From Magnetococcales bacterium (GTDB lineage: Bacteria > Pseudomonadota > Magnetococcia > Magnetococcales > JADGBX01), in NCBI GenBank assembly GCA_015231265.1, contig JADGBX010000006.1, positions 1 to 46,526 of the forward strand: a DNA stretch of 46,526 nt, read 5' to 3'. A program made the translations under genes and the position numbers. Under the pieces are notes generated by a model. That model ran no database searches and was not told where the DNA came from. It was given only the letters and a program-made list of their open reading frames with translations. Below are positions 29,296 to 39,029 of this stretch, in pieces (the first letter of the stretch is position 1; the number at the start of each line of letters is the position of its first letter).

Positions 29296-29725
29296 ACCAC
29301 GGTTTCCCTAAGTTAAGACGTTAGTGCTGACGGCGCCAGACCAGATCTCCTTAACCGGAGCTGGTGACGACGACGGCTGTCGGGTGCCAAGAGTACGACG
29401 GCACACAACGCGTTGTCCTGATGTCTGCAAGGAGCGGGCCACTTTTGTCGTGTGTGCATGCTCCCAATGCCATATGGCTTGATGACAGTGTATATATTCT
29501 CAGTTTTGTTGAAAATACAAAGGGTTGCATTTTCTGTTCATGCAACCGTTCTTACAATGGAGTCAGAGGTGTACCTCAGCCAATATCCCGACGGTTTGCT
29601 CTGTGATCAAGCATTTCAATGATCAAGGAGATTCACTGCAACTGATGATTATGCGACAGTTGCTCCAGGAGTCAAACCATTGATCATGTAAACTGGGCCA
29701 TTGACGCCCATATGACCAGTGTCGA

Positions 29726-30787
29726 TCACTCGAACAGCGTATCAATTCCTTCTTTCGAAGGGGGGTGTACAGCCCCTTTTTCAGTAACGAGGGCCGTGAT
29801 CAGCTCGGCTGGGGTCACATCGAAAGCAGGGTGGCGGACCTTGACGTTTGCCGGTGCGATAGGTTTGTCGAAAATCTCCGTGACCTCTTTGGCATCACGA
29901 TCTTCGATGGCAATGCCACTGCCGGATGCCGTCTCCCTGTCGATAGTGGAGAGGGGACAGGCCACAAAGAACGGTATGCCATGTCGCTTGGCCAATACCG
30001 AGTGGGTATACGTTCCGATTTTGTTGGCGGCATCTCCATTACCGGCAACTCGATCAGCACCAACGACGATGGCATCGATCTCACCACACTGCATGAGCCA
30101 TCCTGCCATGTTGTCGGTGATCAGAGTGGTGTCGATCCCATCTTCAAGCAGTTCCCACGCCGTGAGACGGGCACCCTGGAGGTAAGGGCGGGTCTCGTTG
30201 GCAATCACATGTACCGAACGACCCATCTCAACAGCCCCACGAATTACGCCCAGAGCCGTGCCGTATCCCGCCGTGGCCAGAGCGCCGGCGTTGCAGTGGG
30301 TCATGATGGTAATGGGCCGATCACCGGTATCCGGAAGCAGTTGTGCACCGATGCGCCCCATCGCCTTACAGGAGGCAACATCGTCGTCAAAGATCTTCTG
30401 CGCGGCAGCCAGGAGTCTTTCCGGCAGCGTTGCCGGGTCAGCTGATCTCTCCTCCACAAGCGGTTTCAGTTCATCCAGTGCCCACATGAGATTGACCGCT
30501 GTGGGTCGGCTGTTGCGGAGAGTCTCCATACCGGGAGCCAGTGCATCGCTCCAGGAGTTCGGAATACCACGACTCTTCATAATGGTGAACGCTTCGGAGG
30601 CCAAACCGTATGCCGCCGTACAGCCGATCGCCGGAGCACCACGAACCACCATGTCACGGATGGCATCAGCAGTCTCACGGGCGCCTTGATAATCCTTATA
30701 ATGCTCCCGGTGTGGCAGATCCCTCTGTTCGAGAAGGCGCACAGCACCATCGTTCCAGGAGACGGCTTGATAGGTTGGCGATGCCAT
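29726..30787 (-). CDS. mtnA: Methylthioribose-1-phosphate isomerase
   Basis: VVRGAPAIGCTAAYGLA, MTHCNAGALATAGYGTALGVI, ANETRPYLQGARLTAWEL, VGADRVAGNGDAANKIGTY. Start at MASPTYQAVSW. Confidence 0.94.
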   Translation of the reverse strand: MASPTYQAVSWNDGAVRLLEQRDLPHREHYKDYQGARETADAIRDMVVRGAPAIGCTAAYGLASEAFTIMKSRGIPNSWSDALAPGMETLRNSRPTAVNLMWALDELKPLVEERSADPATLPERLLAAAQKIFDDDVASCKAMGRIGAQLLPDTGDRPITIMTHCNAGALATAGYGTALGVIRGAVEMGRSVHVIANETRPYLQGARLTAWELLEDGIDTTLITDNMAGWLMQCGEIDAIVVGADRVAGNGDAANKIGTYTHSVLAKRHGIPFFVACPLSTIDRETASGSGIAIEDRDAKEVTEIFDKPIAPANVKVRHPAFDVTPAELITALVTEKGAVHPPSKEGIDTLFE

Positions 30788-30879
30788 GGTCAACTCCTCA
30801 CAGTTGTGTTCGGTAGTGTGAAAATAACGTTCAATAATATGTGTATCTTCAAAGGACTCTGGTGTCGATTCTGAAGGGT

Positions 30880-31836
30880 TTACCCCGAGGGTGCCATTGC
30901 TGTCAGAATCACCCAATCCCCTTTGGTTATCGATTGAATAGTAACAAGGCCCGCTTCTGAACACGCTTCCTGAATCGACTCTTTCTGTTCGACGAGTATG
31001 CCCGAGAGTACAAGGACTCCACCTGGTTGTAGGACATCCGGCAGTGTTCGAGACGCATCCTTCCCGTTGGTATCGGTAACAGGGCGCAAGAACTGAAGCA
31101 GTGTTGATGCCAGAATGTTGGCGACAACCGTGTTGAAGAGGCCATCGGGAATCTGCTCCATCAGGCGAAAGTCGATGGTGTTCAGAGAGGTGTGGTGTTG
31201 CACATTATCTCTATTGAGGGTTCGATTCTCTTCAGCAGTGTCGATGGCGACCGGGTCATTATCAGTCGCCACGACCTCTGTCGCGCCCAGGAGAGCGGAA
31301 GCGATCGCCAGAATCCCCGAGCCGGTTCCCAGATCCAACACTCTGCCCAGTGAATCGGAGCCGGACAGCGCTTCCAATACCTCCAGACATCCCAACGTTG
31401 TTTCGTGACTTCCGGATCCAAAGGCCATTTTGGGATCCAATTGCAGAACCTTACGGTTTGCGTGTTCGCTCGGTATCTCCAACCAGGATGGAAGTATGAG
31501 AAGCCTCTGCCCAATGGGTATGGGGTGATAGTCGGCTTTCCACGCTTCACTCCAATCCTGCTGTTCAATCAATCGCGCATTGACAGGGGCGTGTTCAAGG
31601 CCGGAGGCGGCCAGCATCAACCGTACACGTGTTTCCAATACACCGATCTCGGACTCCTCAATCTGAGCAAACAGACCACGTACACGACACCGCTCAAACC
31701 GCTCCTGTTCGGAAACGACCTGAAGATGTCCGGCATTTTCAATAGTTACAGTTACAGCACCAATCTTAGTCAATGCATCGGAAACTCTCTCAACAAAACA
31801 GTCGTCCACGGTGCATACACATTCCCAAAGAGCCAT
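30880..31836 (-). CDS. prmA: Ribosomal protein L11 methyltransferase
   Basis: LQLDPKMAFGSGSHETTLGCLEVLE, VLDLGTGSGILAIASALLGATEVVATDNDPVAI, VANILASTLLQF. Start at MALWECVC. Confidence 0.92.
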   Translation of the reverse strand: MALWECVCTVDDCFVERVSDALTKIGAVTVTIENAGHLQVVSEQERFERCRVRGLFAQIEESEIGVLETRVRLMLAASGLEHAPVNARLIEQQDWSEAWKADYHPIPIGQRLLILPSWLEIPSEHANRKVLQLDPKMAFGSGSHETTLGCLEVLEALSGSDSLGRVLDLGTGSGILAIASALLGATEVVATDNDPVAIDTAEENRTLNRDNVQHHTSLNTIDFRLMEQIPDGLFNTVVANILASTLLQFLRPVTDTNGKDASRTLPDVLQPGGVLVLSGILVEQKESIQEACSEAGLVTIQSITKGDWVILTAMAPSG

Positions 31837-31936
31837 CTGCGATTCCCCGGTTGACAGACCAAAAACAAAGCCAGTATAGTATGCGCCTTCAGACCGCCAA
31901 GGGATTATCATTCTCCCACATGGCAAGCATGAGGAT

Positions 31937-32012
<76 letters not shown>

Positions 32013-32122
32013 CTTCTTTCCTTAGTAAATTCAAGATATATACACAATCGACTGCCTTGCTCCCTGATCACGTTGTATACTGAATCAGCACAAATTCAGC
32101 ACACCTACGAATCGGAAGAGAG

Positions 32123-33166
32123 ATGGCAACCATCCGCAAGACACCTTCTGGCACCTGGCAGTGTCAGGTACGGAAACGTGGATACCCTTCTGTTACGAAA
32201 ACGTTCAGAAGGAAGCGTGATGCCGAAGATTGGTCCCGGCAAACCGAGGATGAGATGGCACGCGGACTCTACATAGACCGCAGCCGAGCCGAACGATTGA
32301 CGGTTAGTGAAGCCGTTACCCGTTATCTGAAAGAGGTCTCCCCGACCAAGTCACCAGAGACATCCAGGTCCGAACACTCCAAAGCAAAACATATCATCAG
32401 AGAATTGGGTGGATACTCGCTTGCCGGGCTCCTGCCCGAACGCGTCGCTCACTATCGGGATTCGCGATTGGAAGCGGCCAGTCAGAATCAAGTGCGCCTC
32501 GAGCTTGCTCTGCTCTCGCATGTGTTCACGACTGCGATGATGGACTGGTCCCTTGGGCTGCCTTTCAATCCAGTCGCCTCAATTCGGAAACCTTCCCCAG
32601 GGAAAGGGAGAAACCGACGCCTGACGGGAGACGAGGAAGAGCGTCTCATTACTGCCTGTACCCAACATAGTAATCCGATGCTCGGATGGATCGTCAGGAT
32701 CGCCCTCACCACCGCCATGAGGAAGTCGGAGATTCTGACGCTGGAGCGATCTCAGGTAGACTTGGGGAAGCGAGTTGTCACGCTAACACGCACCAAGAAT
32801 GGGGATACACGAGCGGTTCCTCTGAGCAAAGAAGCGCTGACTGCTTTTCAGGAAGCGTTACATTGGCCGGTACGGGTAATGGGGACAGACCTCCTTTTCC
32901 CCGGAGACCCCGGCAAGGATAGACAGCGCCGACCCTACGTCATCAACAAGGTCTGGCAGACTGCATTGAAGCGTGCAGGAATCGACGGGTTGAGATTCCA
33001 TGACTTGCGACACGAAGCAACATCACGTTTTGTCGAGGCAGGGTTATCGGATCAAGAGGTGTCTTCAATCACGGGGCACCGCTCTATGCAGATGCTGAAA
33101 AGATATACTCATCTTCGCGGGGAAGATCTCGTCAACCGACTCGATCACCTACAAGGAGCTGGTTGA
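32123..33166 (+). CDS. Tyrosine recombinase / phage-type integrase
   Basis: N-term core-binding domain; catalytic region TTAMRKSEILTL, GLRFHDLRHEATSRFVEAGLSDQEVSSITGHRSMQMLKRYTHL (R, HxxR, H, Y). Directly downstream of tRNA-Phe. Confidence 0.95.
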   Translation: MATIRKTPSGTWQCQVRKRGYPSVTKTFRRKRDAEDWSRQTEDEMARGLYIDRSRAERLTVSEAVTRYLKEVSPTKSPETSRSEHSKAKHIIRELGGYSLAGLLPERVAHYRDSRLEAASQNQVRLELALLSHVFTTAMMDWSLGLPFNPVASIRKPSPGKGRNRRLTGDEEERLITACTQHSNPMLGWIVRIALTTAMRKSEILTLERSQVDLGKRVVTLTRTKNGDTRAVPLSKEALTAFQEALHWPVRVMGTDLLFPGDPGKDRQRRPYVINKVWQTALKRAGIDGLRFHDLRHEATSRFVEAGLSDQEVSSITGHRSMQMLKRYTHLRGEDLVNRLDHLQGAG

Positions 33167-33353
33167 TCGTTGCCAGAGGATATCGATAGGATCGTCCGAC
33201 TCTGATACGAGAATCGTAAATCGCTTTCCAGAAGGGGTCCGGTTTGATGCCGATGGCCCGGTTCCGAAGGAATGCGGAAAAGGAAGAGACTTTTCCAGTA
33301 TACCCAACCAGTTCACACAGTTCTTTAGCGTTGAGAAACATACTCCTGCTCAT
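33132..33353 (-). CDS. Small putative DNA-binding/excisionase-like protein
   Basis: 73 aa; MFLNAKELCELVGYTGKVSSFSAFLRNRAIGIKPDPFWKAIYDSRIRVGRSYRYPLATINQLL; GGAGAG ribosome site 4 nt before the ATG. Confidence 0.5.
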   Translation of the reverse strand: MSRSMFLNAKELCELVGYTGKVSSFSAFLRNRAIGIKPDPFWKAIYDSRIRVGRSYRYPLATINQLLVGDRVG

Positions 33354-33536
33354 GTTGCTCTCCAGATTCCTTCTTTCGACTCATATGATGGATCAAGCGA
33401 ACCAACAACGCTGTAATCATTCGACACAGTGCGTTCTCCAATCCGGTCGCGTGCTTTCCAAAATGGTGGTCCAATGTTGCCACATGGTCTGCCGAAATGT
33501 GACTGATATATAATCTAGCACGCCAATGCTGTATCG

Positions 33537-34067
33537 TCAACAACATATTGATATTAAAGGCAATGTATACGTACACGATTGTAATATACGACGAACGGGC
33601 GATACATCTCTTAAATGAATTTTTTTCATCAACCACGTGCATCTGCACCTGAGCTCATGAGAGGAATAATTGTAAGGATGTGGTGGTCCACAGTGAGAGA
33701 CACTGTTCACCACTCCGTTCGGGAGAATGGCTTGGTCTGACTGAGGATCACCCCCAACCTCGTCGTCTTCGCTGTTGCCTGTATTGCCCTTGTAAGCACG
33801 CTGGCGGATATGATGATCAACCAGATATTGGAGAGCCAACGGGGATTCGACTGCCACGACTCCTGTGGCATCGGCTTCGGTGAAACCATCGAGAAGTCTC
33901 ACTCTCCACCTTTTGCCTTGAGAATGTCCGACCTTGGCACGGAGCAAACCTGCGCAGATGGTTACAGATGATACGGGAGCAGAGGATTTACATGCAGCTT
34001 TGTCCAGCTGGAGATATTCACAGATGAGGTCCTGGAGAACATCAATCAGGAGGACCTCTGGCCACAC
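33537..34067 (-). CDS. Hypothetical protein of the integrated element
   Basis: 176 aa ORF (GTG start) in line with the minus-strand element genes; no recognised family, no clear ribosome site. Confidence 0.35.
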   Translation of the reverse strand: MWPEVLLIDVLQDLICEYLQLDKAACKSSAPVSSVTICAGLLRAKVGHSQGKRWRVRLLDGFTEADATGVVAVESPLALQYLVDHHIRQRAYKGNTGNSEDDEVGGDPQSDQAILPNGVVNSVSHCGPPHPYNYSSHELRCRCTWLMKKIHLRDVSPVRRILQSCTYTLPLISICC

Positions 34068-34272
34068 TTTATGGAGGAGTGTGGCGCGCTGTTCAAGTAG
34101 CGGATGAGACGGTAATCGTTCGTGCCGACAGGGGGCTCACGGGCTTCTGTTGGACTCGGGATCGGAATGCGTTCCCCCACGCCACGCACTCCAACACCAG
34201 CCAGCGCAATGCCCTCTCTCTTGCCCGGATTGCGGACATCAGCAGGTTGGATGTTACCTATGTCACACGCAC

Positions 34273-34521
34273 CTATTGGACTCGGCATAGTAGCGGACTG
34301 TTCCCTGCTGAGATGCCTCTCCTGCCCGGTGTGAACATGCTGACGAGACCAATCGCCCACCCCCTATCAAGGAACACTATGCTACGCTTGGTTGAATCTC
34401 GACCGCCTGGGGTTCCCTCTGATAGCGGATCTGAATATACACCACTGGCATACTTGCCAGCCCCGCTCTTGCGTTCACTTGAATGGACCAACGTTCGGAA
34501 CAGGTCGGAGTGCACAGTCAT
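34273..34521 (-). CDS. Small hypothetical protein
   Basis: Start overlaps the upstream stop (ATGA), suggesting translational coupling; no family recognised. Confidence 0.3.
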   Translation of the reverse strand: MTVHSDLFRTLVHSSERKSGAGKYASGVYSDPLSEGTPGGRDSTKRSIVFLDRGWAIGLVSMFTPGRRGISAGNSPLLCRVQ

Positions 34522-35126
34522 GACAGATTGGAACGGTTCAATACGTCGCCTTTTGCATGTATCGTGTCACAACAGGTTTGCTCGTATTTAGGGACAAGGC
34601 GGCGATACTTGTCGAGGAGTCTCTGAGCGTCTTCGTAACAGTATCCACGATCCAACAAATGTTTGCGAGCAACCACACATGATTTATCCCTTGGGTGGAT
34701 TGCGGCACCCTTGACCCTTTTCACGGCAACACCCCGACCAAAAAGGCAGGATCTATTCTCCTTCCTTTCATGGAGAATCAGGAATACCAATGCTTCATCA
34801 GCGTGGGCATCACGAATATCACGTCTGAGGATTCTGTTGGCTTCTGCCTCTGAACGGACCGTCTTGTCCGGCAATGCCCCTCCCAAAGCAACCGTAAGGG
34901 ATGGTGTCTTCCTGCCTGCACAAGTGAAATGCTTCGAGATCTCCCCGGCTTTGTCCCAGGGTCCTTGGAACTGAATGATGCCCTTGTTCTCATACACGTT
35001 TATGATGACGCCGTTGTCGGCGCGAAACTGCTGCAAATCTTCGATCTCCTTCCAGTATCCGGCAATGCCCAACTCCTTTATGCGTTTCCGAACTGGGCAA
35101 CCCAGCTCACTTAATGGAACTATCAT
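34518..35126 (-). CDS. Hypothetical protein of the integrated element
   Basis: GGAGG-acaag-ATG start at 35126 (MIVPLSELGCPVRKRIKELG...); no recognised family. Confidence 0.65.
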   Translation of the reverse strand: MIVPLSELGCPVRKRIKELGIAGYWKEIEDLQQFRADNGVIINVYENKGIIQFQGPWDKAGEISKHFTCAGRKTPSLTVALGGALPDKTVRSEAEANRILRRDIRDAHADEALVFLILHERKENRSCLFGRGVAVKRVKGAAIHPRDKSCVVARKHLLDRGYCYEDAQRLLDKYRRLVPKYEQTCCDTIHAKGDVLNRSNLS

Positions 35127-35479
35127 CTTGTCCTCCGATATGCTGAGTCCCGTACCAGGTCTCACTGTTATGATTCGTTGAGAATCTGCTCTTCCAATGG
35201 AATCCCTCCCAACTGTCGGATCCCAAATTTCATCGCACCATCAGCTAAGTCGAAAATCAGATCGACTGGGCTCTGCTGACTTCCACATATGATCAGGATT
35301 TACCTATTGCCGCCCTACAGGTGACAGCCTTTGATTGGTTGTTGATCCCCACCAGCTGCACAAAAATCAGCCCCTTCAGATTCCGACAACCGAGTGCAAA
35401 TAATATCGTCTATGTTTGGTTCAGGAGGAGAGTGTTCCCCATGAACCTGGATTAGAGATATTGATCACTGGGAACGCTT

Positions 35480-36490
35480 TCAGGTGTCTGAAACGTCATC
35501 ATCTTTGCCTTCGGTTTCAGTATTCAAATCTTCGGTCTCGTCATCAGTTTCTGAGAACTCAATCCCAAAAGCGTGTTCTGCAAACTCGTAAAAGTCCTCC
35601 TCTCCATCGAAGTCCTCATCAATGACCTGCTTCAAGGCCTTGCCAAACATGACCAACGTACTTTTCTGTGCTTGATCATTCCCTGAGAACCGTGCCAGAA
35701 ACTGTCTAACTTCGTGTTTGTACGACTCCACTTCAAGGACGTCATTTGTGCTGATCCTGTCATGCACCGTCGGCATCAGATCGACAATTGCTCTGTGGAT
35801 AGATTCCTTCTCTTCCGGGACGAGTCCCTCAGCTTTGAGAATCCGCTTCTCCAGGTTGCCAACAGCAGTGAGAATCGCCTCTGCCGGCGATCTCTTCTGT
35901 TGCTCCTCGTCATTCCGTTGAGGTTCGCTCTTCTCATCCAACTTCCTCTTGTATCCGTTGATAATGCGACGCTGCTCCTTCGGGTCCTTGGCCCTTGCCG
36001 CCTTGACCAGAAGCTTCTGAGGTATGTTGTTGTCTTTCCTGAATTCCTGCTTGATCTCGTCTGGCAACTTGGCGAGAGAGTTCAACTCGGAGACCGTCTC
36101 TGGTGATCTATTGATGAGACCAGCCATCTCTATTTGCTTAAGTCCACGACTCTCCATCAACGAGTGCAACGCCTCTCCCATTTCAATGGCCGATAGGTCT
36201 TCCCGTTGGAAGTTCTCGATGATGGCAATCACCGCGGGATCCTTATCGGTGAAATGCACTGGTACTTCCTTCAAGCCGATACGTTTGGCAGCCTCCATCC
36301 TGCGATATCCGCACACAAGGACAATGTCGTCCCCCTCTTTCCGGCAGCCGACTGGATTGATAATCCCGTGATTTTTTATTGAACTGACCATCCCATCGAT
36401 CTTCTCCCATCCCGACTCCTTTCTGGGGTTCACGTCTGCATCAATCCGAATATCCGCAAGCGGGACCATGGCGAGTTTGCTGTCTTTCAT
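35480..36490 (-). CDS. ParB/Spo0J-family DNA-binding protein (orphan, no ParA seen)
   Basis: VCGYRRMEAAKRIGL (GxRR), IAIIENFQREDLSAIEMGEALHSLMESRGLKQIEMAGLINRSPETVSELNSLAKLP (ParB HTH); GGAGGT ribosome site. Confidence 0.9.
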   Translation of the reverse strand: MKDSKLAMVPLADIRIDADVNPRKESGWEKIDGMVSSIKNHGIINPVGCRKEGDDIVLVCGYRRMEAAKRIGLKEVPVHFTDKDPAVIAIIENFQREDLSAIEMGEALHSLMESRGLKQIEMAGLINRSPETVSELNSLAKLPDEIKQEFRKDNNIPQKLLVKAARAKDPKEQRRIINGYKRKLDEKSEPQRNDEEQQKRSPAEAILTAVGNLEKRILKAEGLVPEEKESIHRAIVDLMPTVHDRISTNDVLEVESYKHEVRQFLARFSGNDQAQKSTLVMFGKALKQVIDEDFDGEEDFYEFAEHAFGIEFSETDDETEDLNTETEGKDDDVSDT

Positions 36491-36573
36491 TGGATAATAC
36501 CTCCTGAATCAATCATCCGATGTTGTTGGGTCTCTTCTGCACGCACTGCGTGACGAAACGTCCTTTCCTACTA

Positions 36574-37959
36574 TTAATTACGATTGCGACGACGTGGTGT
36601 GTTCCTGCACTTCTGAAGAACGGCGAGCAGAAATGCCTGAATGGTTCGGGCGGACACTCCCTCATCGCTGGAAACGACGTTGAGAGCAGCAATACGTTCG
36701 CGCCTGATCCAGTTGGCAACGGTGGTGACGTTTCTTGATGAATAGGGGATGCGAACGCGTCTGCACGGCGCATCCCATTCACCCAGACGCTGCAATACGT
36801 GCTGCGTCATGGGGTGACGATTTGCCTCGGGATTCAGGAGTACGATGGTTCCGGTGGCAGCATGGATGTTCAGTTCATGGGCCATGACAAGCCGCTTATG
36901 GGCATCCTTGATCCTCCTGTCTACTGGCTTGAGATCAGGGGTTCTGGTATCGCGGACCCGGGCTGTCCAGCCGGTGACGCGCACCTGCTCTTCTGCTCCG
37001 ACTCTCTGAACGACTCTGCCGACAGGGTGGGTGGAGTCCGCGATCAGGCAGACGGGATAGGTATTGATGGGGAGCAGTTCCGCAAGCAGCGTGGGCCACT
37101 GTTGCCACAGGGATTCGTTCTGCACCCACCAGTGGGCACTCTGCCGCAGACGGTGACGGTAGAGTTTCTCGGTCTTCGGTTCCATACTCTTCAGGCGACG
37201 CATGGCGCTGAGCGGACCTCGCAGCCGACAAGCATCCAGGAAGTTGAGAAAGTGGATGTCGTTACTGGAAGTGTCACTGCCGATCTCGCCTATAGAAACC
37301 TTGTCAAAGGGATTGCGTATGGAGAACAACTCATGGTACTTGAGGCCGGTTCCACGTCCGATGACCTCCACCCGTGTAACATCATGAGGGGGAACAGACT
37401 TACGCTTGGACAAGAGGCACTGCCGACGGTTGTAGACAGTGACTCCCCACTTGCTGTTTTTGGAACCAGGATAGATTGTTTCCACACGCCCGAACCGATC
37501 CGAGTAGAGACCTGTGGCTTGCTTCTGTTTGACGTAGACTCGCAAGTTATCCAGGAGCACAGTGGCAATGTCGATGTAGATCTCAATCCTGAGAATCCGT
37601 GCACGAGTCAGTATCCCGATAGGGTCTATGAGGATGCGCTTGAGTTTCGACAGTATGTGAGAGATTACTCGGCTATCGCATGAGGTATGGTTCCACTCCA
37701 GCTTGAGGAAAGCCTTGGAGGAGCGGTAGGGATCACATGCTATTTCGATGGGTGTGGAGAACTCATCGCCATTCATCTTTCCTTGGATAGAGCGAAGGCA
37801 ACGATACCCCCGATGATTCCATGGTGCGGATACTTCTTCGGAGAGCTTTTTGTCTTCCTGTAACCAAGTCAGGATTCCCTCTGCCTCCTCTTCGGTATCC
37901 ACGTCGATACCAATGGAGACTCTGTCTATACCGAGTGTGAGATCAGGTGTTCCAGTCAT
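36574..37959 (-). CDS. Putative replication initiation protein (Rep_trans / filamentous-phage-type Rep-like)
   Basis: LRIEIYIDIATVLLDN ... GRVETIYPGSKNSKWGVTVYNRRQ ... DVTRVEVIGRG resembles pfam02486-like initiators. GGAGG-aacag-ATG gives start 37959 (MTGTPDLT). Confidence 0.5.
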   Translation of the reverse strand: MTGTPDLTLGIDRVSIGIDVDTEEEAEGILTWLQEDKKLSEEVSAPWNHRGYRCLRSIQGKMNGDEFSTPIEIACDPYRSSKAFLKLEWNHTSCDSRVISHILSKLKRILIDPIGILTRARILRIEIYIDIATVLLDNLRVYVKQKQATGLYSDRFGRVETIYPGSKNSKWGVTVYNRRQCLLSKRKSVPPHDVTRVEVIGRGTGLKYHELFSIRNPFDKVSIGEIGSDTSSNDIHFLNFLDACRLRGPLSAMRRLKSMEPKTEKLYRHRLRQSAHWWVQNESLWQQWPTLLAELLPINTYPVCLIADSTHPVGRVVQRVGAEEQVRVTGWTARVRDTRTPDLKPVDRRIKDAHKRLVMAHELNIHAATGTIVLLNPEANRHPMTQHVLQRLGEWDAPCRRVRIPYSSRNVTTVANWIRRERIAALNVVSSDEGVSARTIQAFLLAVLQKCRNTPRRRNRN

Positions 37960-37964
37960 CTGTT

Positions 37965-37996
37965 CCTCCAATCACGAGAGTTGCTTCGATTGGAGG
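37965..37996 (-). promoter_or_regulatory. Hairpin sequestering the Shine-Dalgarno of the putative rep gene
   Basis: Minus strand CCTCCAATC-gaagcaactctcgt-GATTGGAGG-aacag-ATG; the 9-bp perfect stem contains GGAGG. Confidence 0.65.
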
Positions 37997-38122
37997 CAAA
38001 TTAGTAACGAGGGAACTTTGCCCTATTATTAAAAGATATGATGGAATCTGTGGGGGGAATTCCTCACGCCGGTAACCGACGTATCCCACGACAGGAGAGA
38101 GTCAGCGACCCACTCAGGAAGT

Positions 38123-38260
38123 ACCGTCACATGACGGTTTGGAATGAGTTCGGCGCGCCGAACTTTCCTCCCATTGATTGCGAAGAGATCGTGGGGAACA
38201 ACACCGAGTTCGGCGCGCCGAACTTTTCTCTGCGTATACGACATTGCTTTGCGTATACGC
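38123..38260. promoter_or_regulatory. Palindrome/iteron cluster upstream of rep (candidate origin, operator or parS-like region)
   Basis: ACCGTCA-ca-TGACGGT (38123-38138); AGTTCGGCGCGCCGAACT at 38147-38164 and 38207-38224; GCGTATACG at 38232-38240 and GCGTATACGC at 38251-38260. Confidence 0.75.
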
Positions 38261-38905
38261 CCTCATATCGACACCCTAGCGGAATCGGGAACTCTAAGGG
38301 TATTGTCCGACGCGGGGATGTGCTGGTCGCCGATGTTCGAGAGCAACACTTTTTGGCTCCATCCTCCACGGGAGCAGGCGCTCAAAGTCGTCTCTGGTCT
38401 AAGCTGTGGCCAGCCCATCAAAGACGTACAGATAGGCGAACGATTCCGTGATCTGAATACAGCATGCCGTACTTTTCTTGCACCATGCGGCAATAGGCTC
38501 GGCAGGATCATCCGTAAAGCCATGAAGGCTGTGATTGAGTCGGAGCATGGCAGAGAGAGAGGAAGGCGTTCACGACTATCTCAAAGAGGCATTCGAGATC
38601 ACGAATATCGATGGCGACTGAATCATGATTTCAAGATAGTGTATTTGCATGAGGGTACTGATGATTGAATGTCCGCCCAAAACGGAAGCGTCGGATGGCA
38701 CCATCCTCCGGAACATCGGCACCCTGATGAACACGGAGCCGACAACAGCTGTATGAGGCTGCTTTACACCCGATGAGTCACCAAGGGCAGTGTCGGGTAC
38801 TTTGAAGGCGATACAGAAGCGCTCAGCGCCAGGAATCGATAGTCACTGCCATGGTGGTGAAGGACGGACTCAAAAAGGCACACCTTCATTTGGGAAACCG
38901 TATCG

Positions 38906-38972
38906 AAGTTGCAACCATCTTCGAAGGGGGAGTATTCACCAAACACCCAGCCTTCGGAGATGGTTGCAACTT
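38906..38972. other. Long inverted repeat (22-bp arms, 1 mismatch, 23-nt loop)
   Basis: AAGTTGCAACCATCTTCGAAGG ... CCTTCGGAGATGGTTGCAACTT. Confidence 0.85.
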
Positions 38973-39029
38973 GGACCCCCACCCCCATGCCGCCAGGACT
39001 TAGAAGGCCTTGTAGGCGCAAACAGACCA

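Noticed and set aside
34079-34591. 170-aa plus-strand ORF within the integrated element.
   Set aside because: Poor start context, composition looks non-coding, and it conflicts with better-supported minus-strand genes.
38144-38668. 174-aa plus-strand ORF over the palindromes.
   Set aside because: Its N terminus is only the translated palindrome repeat (SSARRTFL twice) and it has no convincing ribosome site or family; treated as non-coding.
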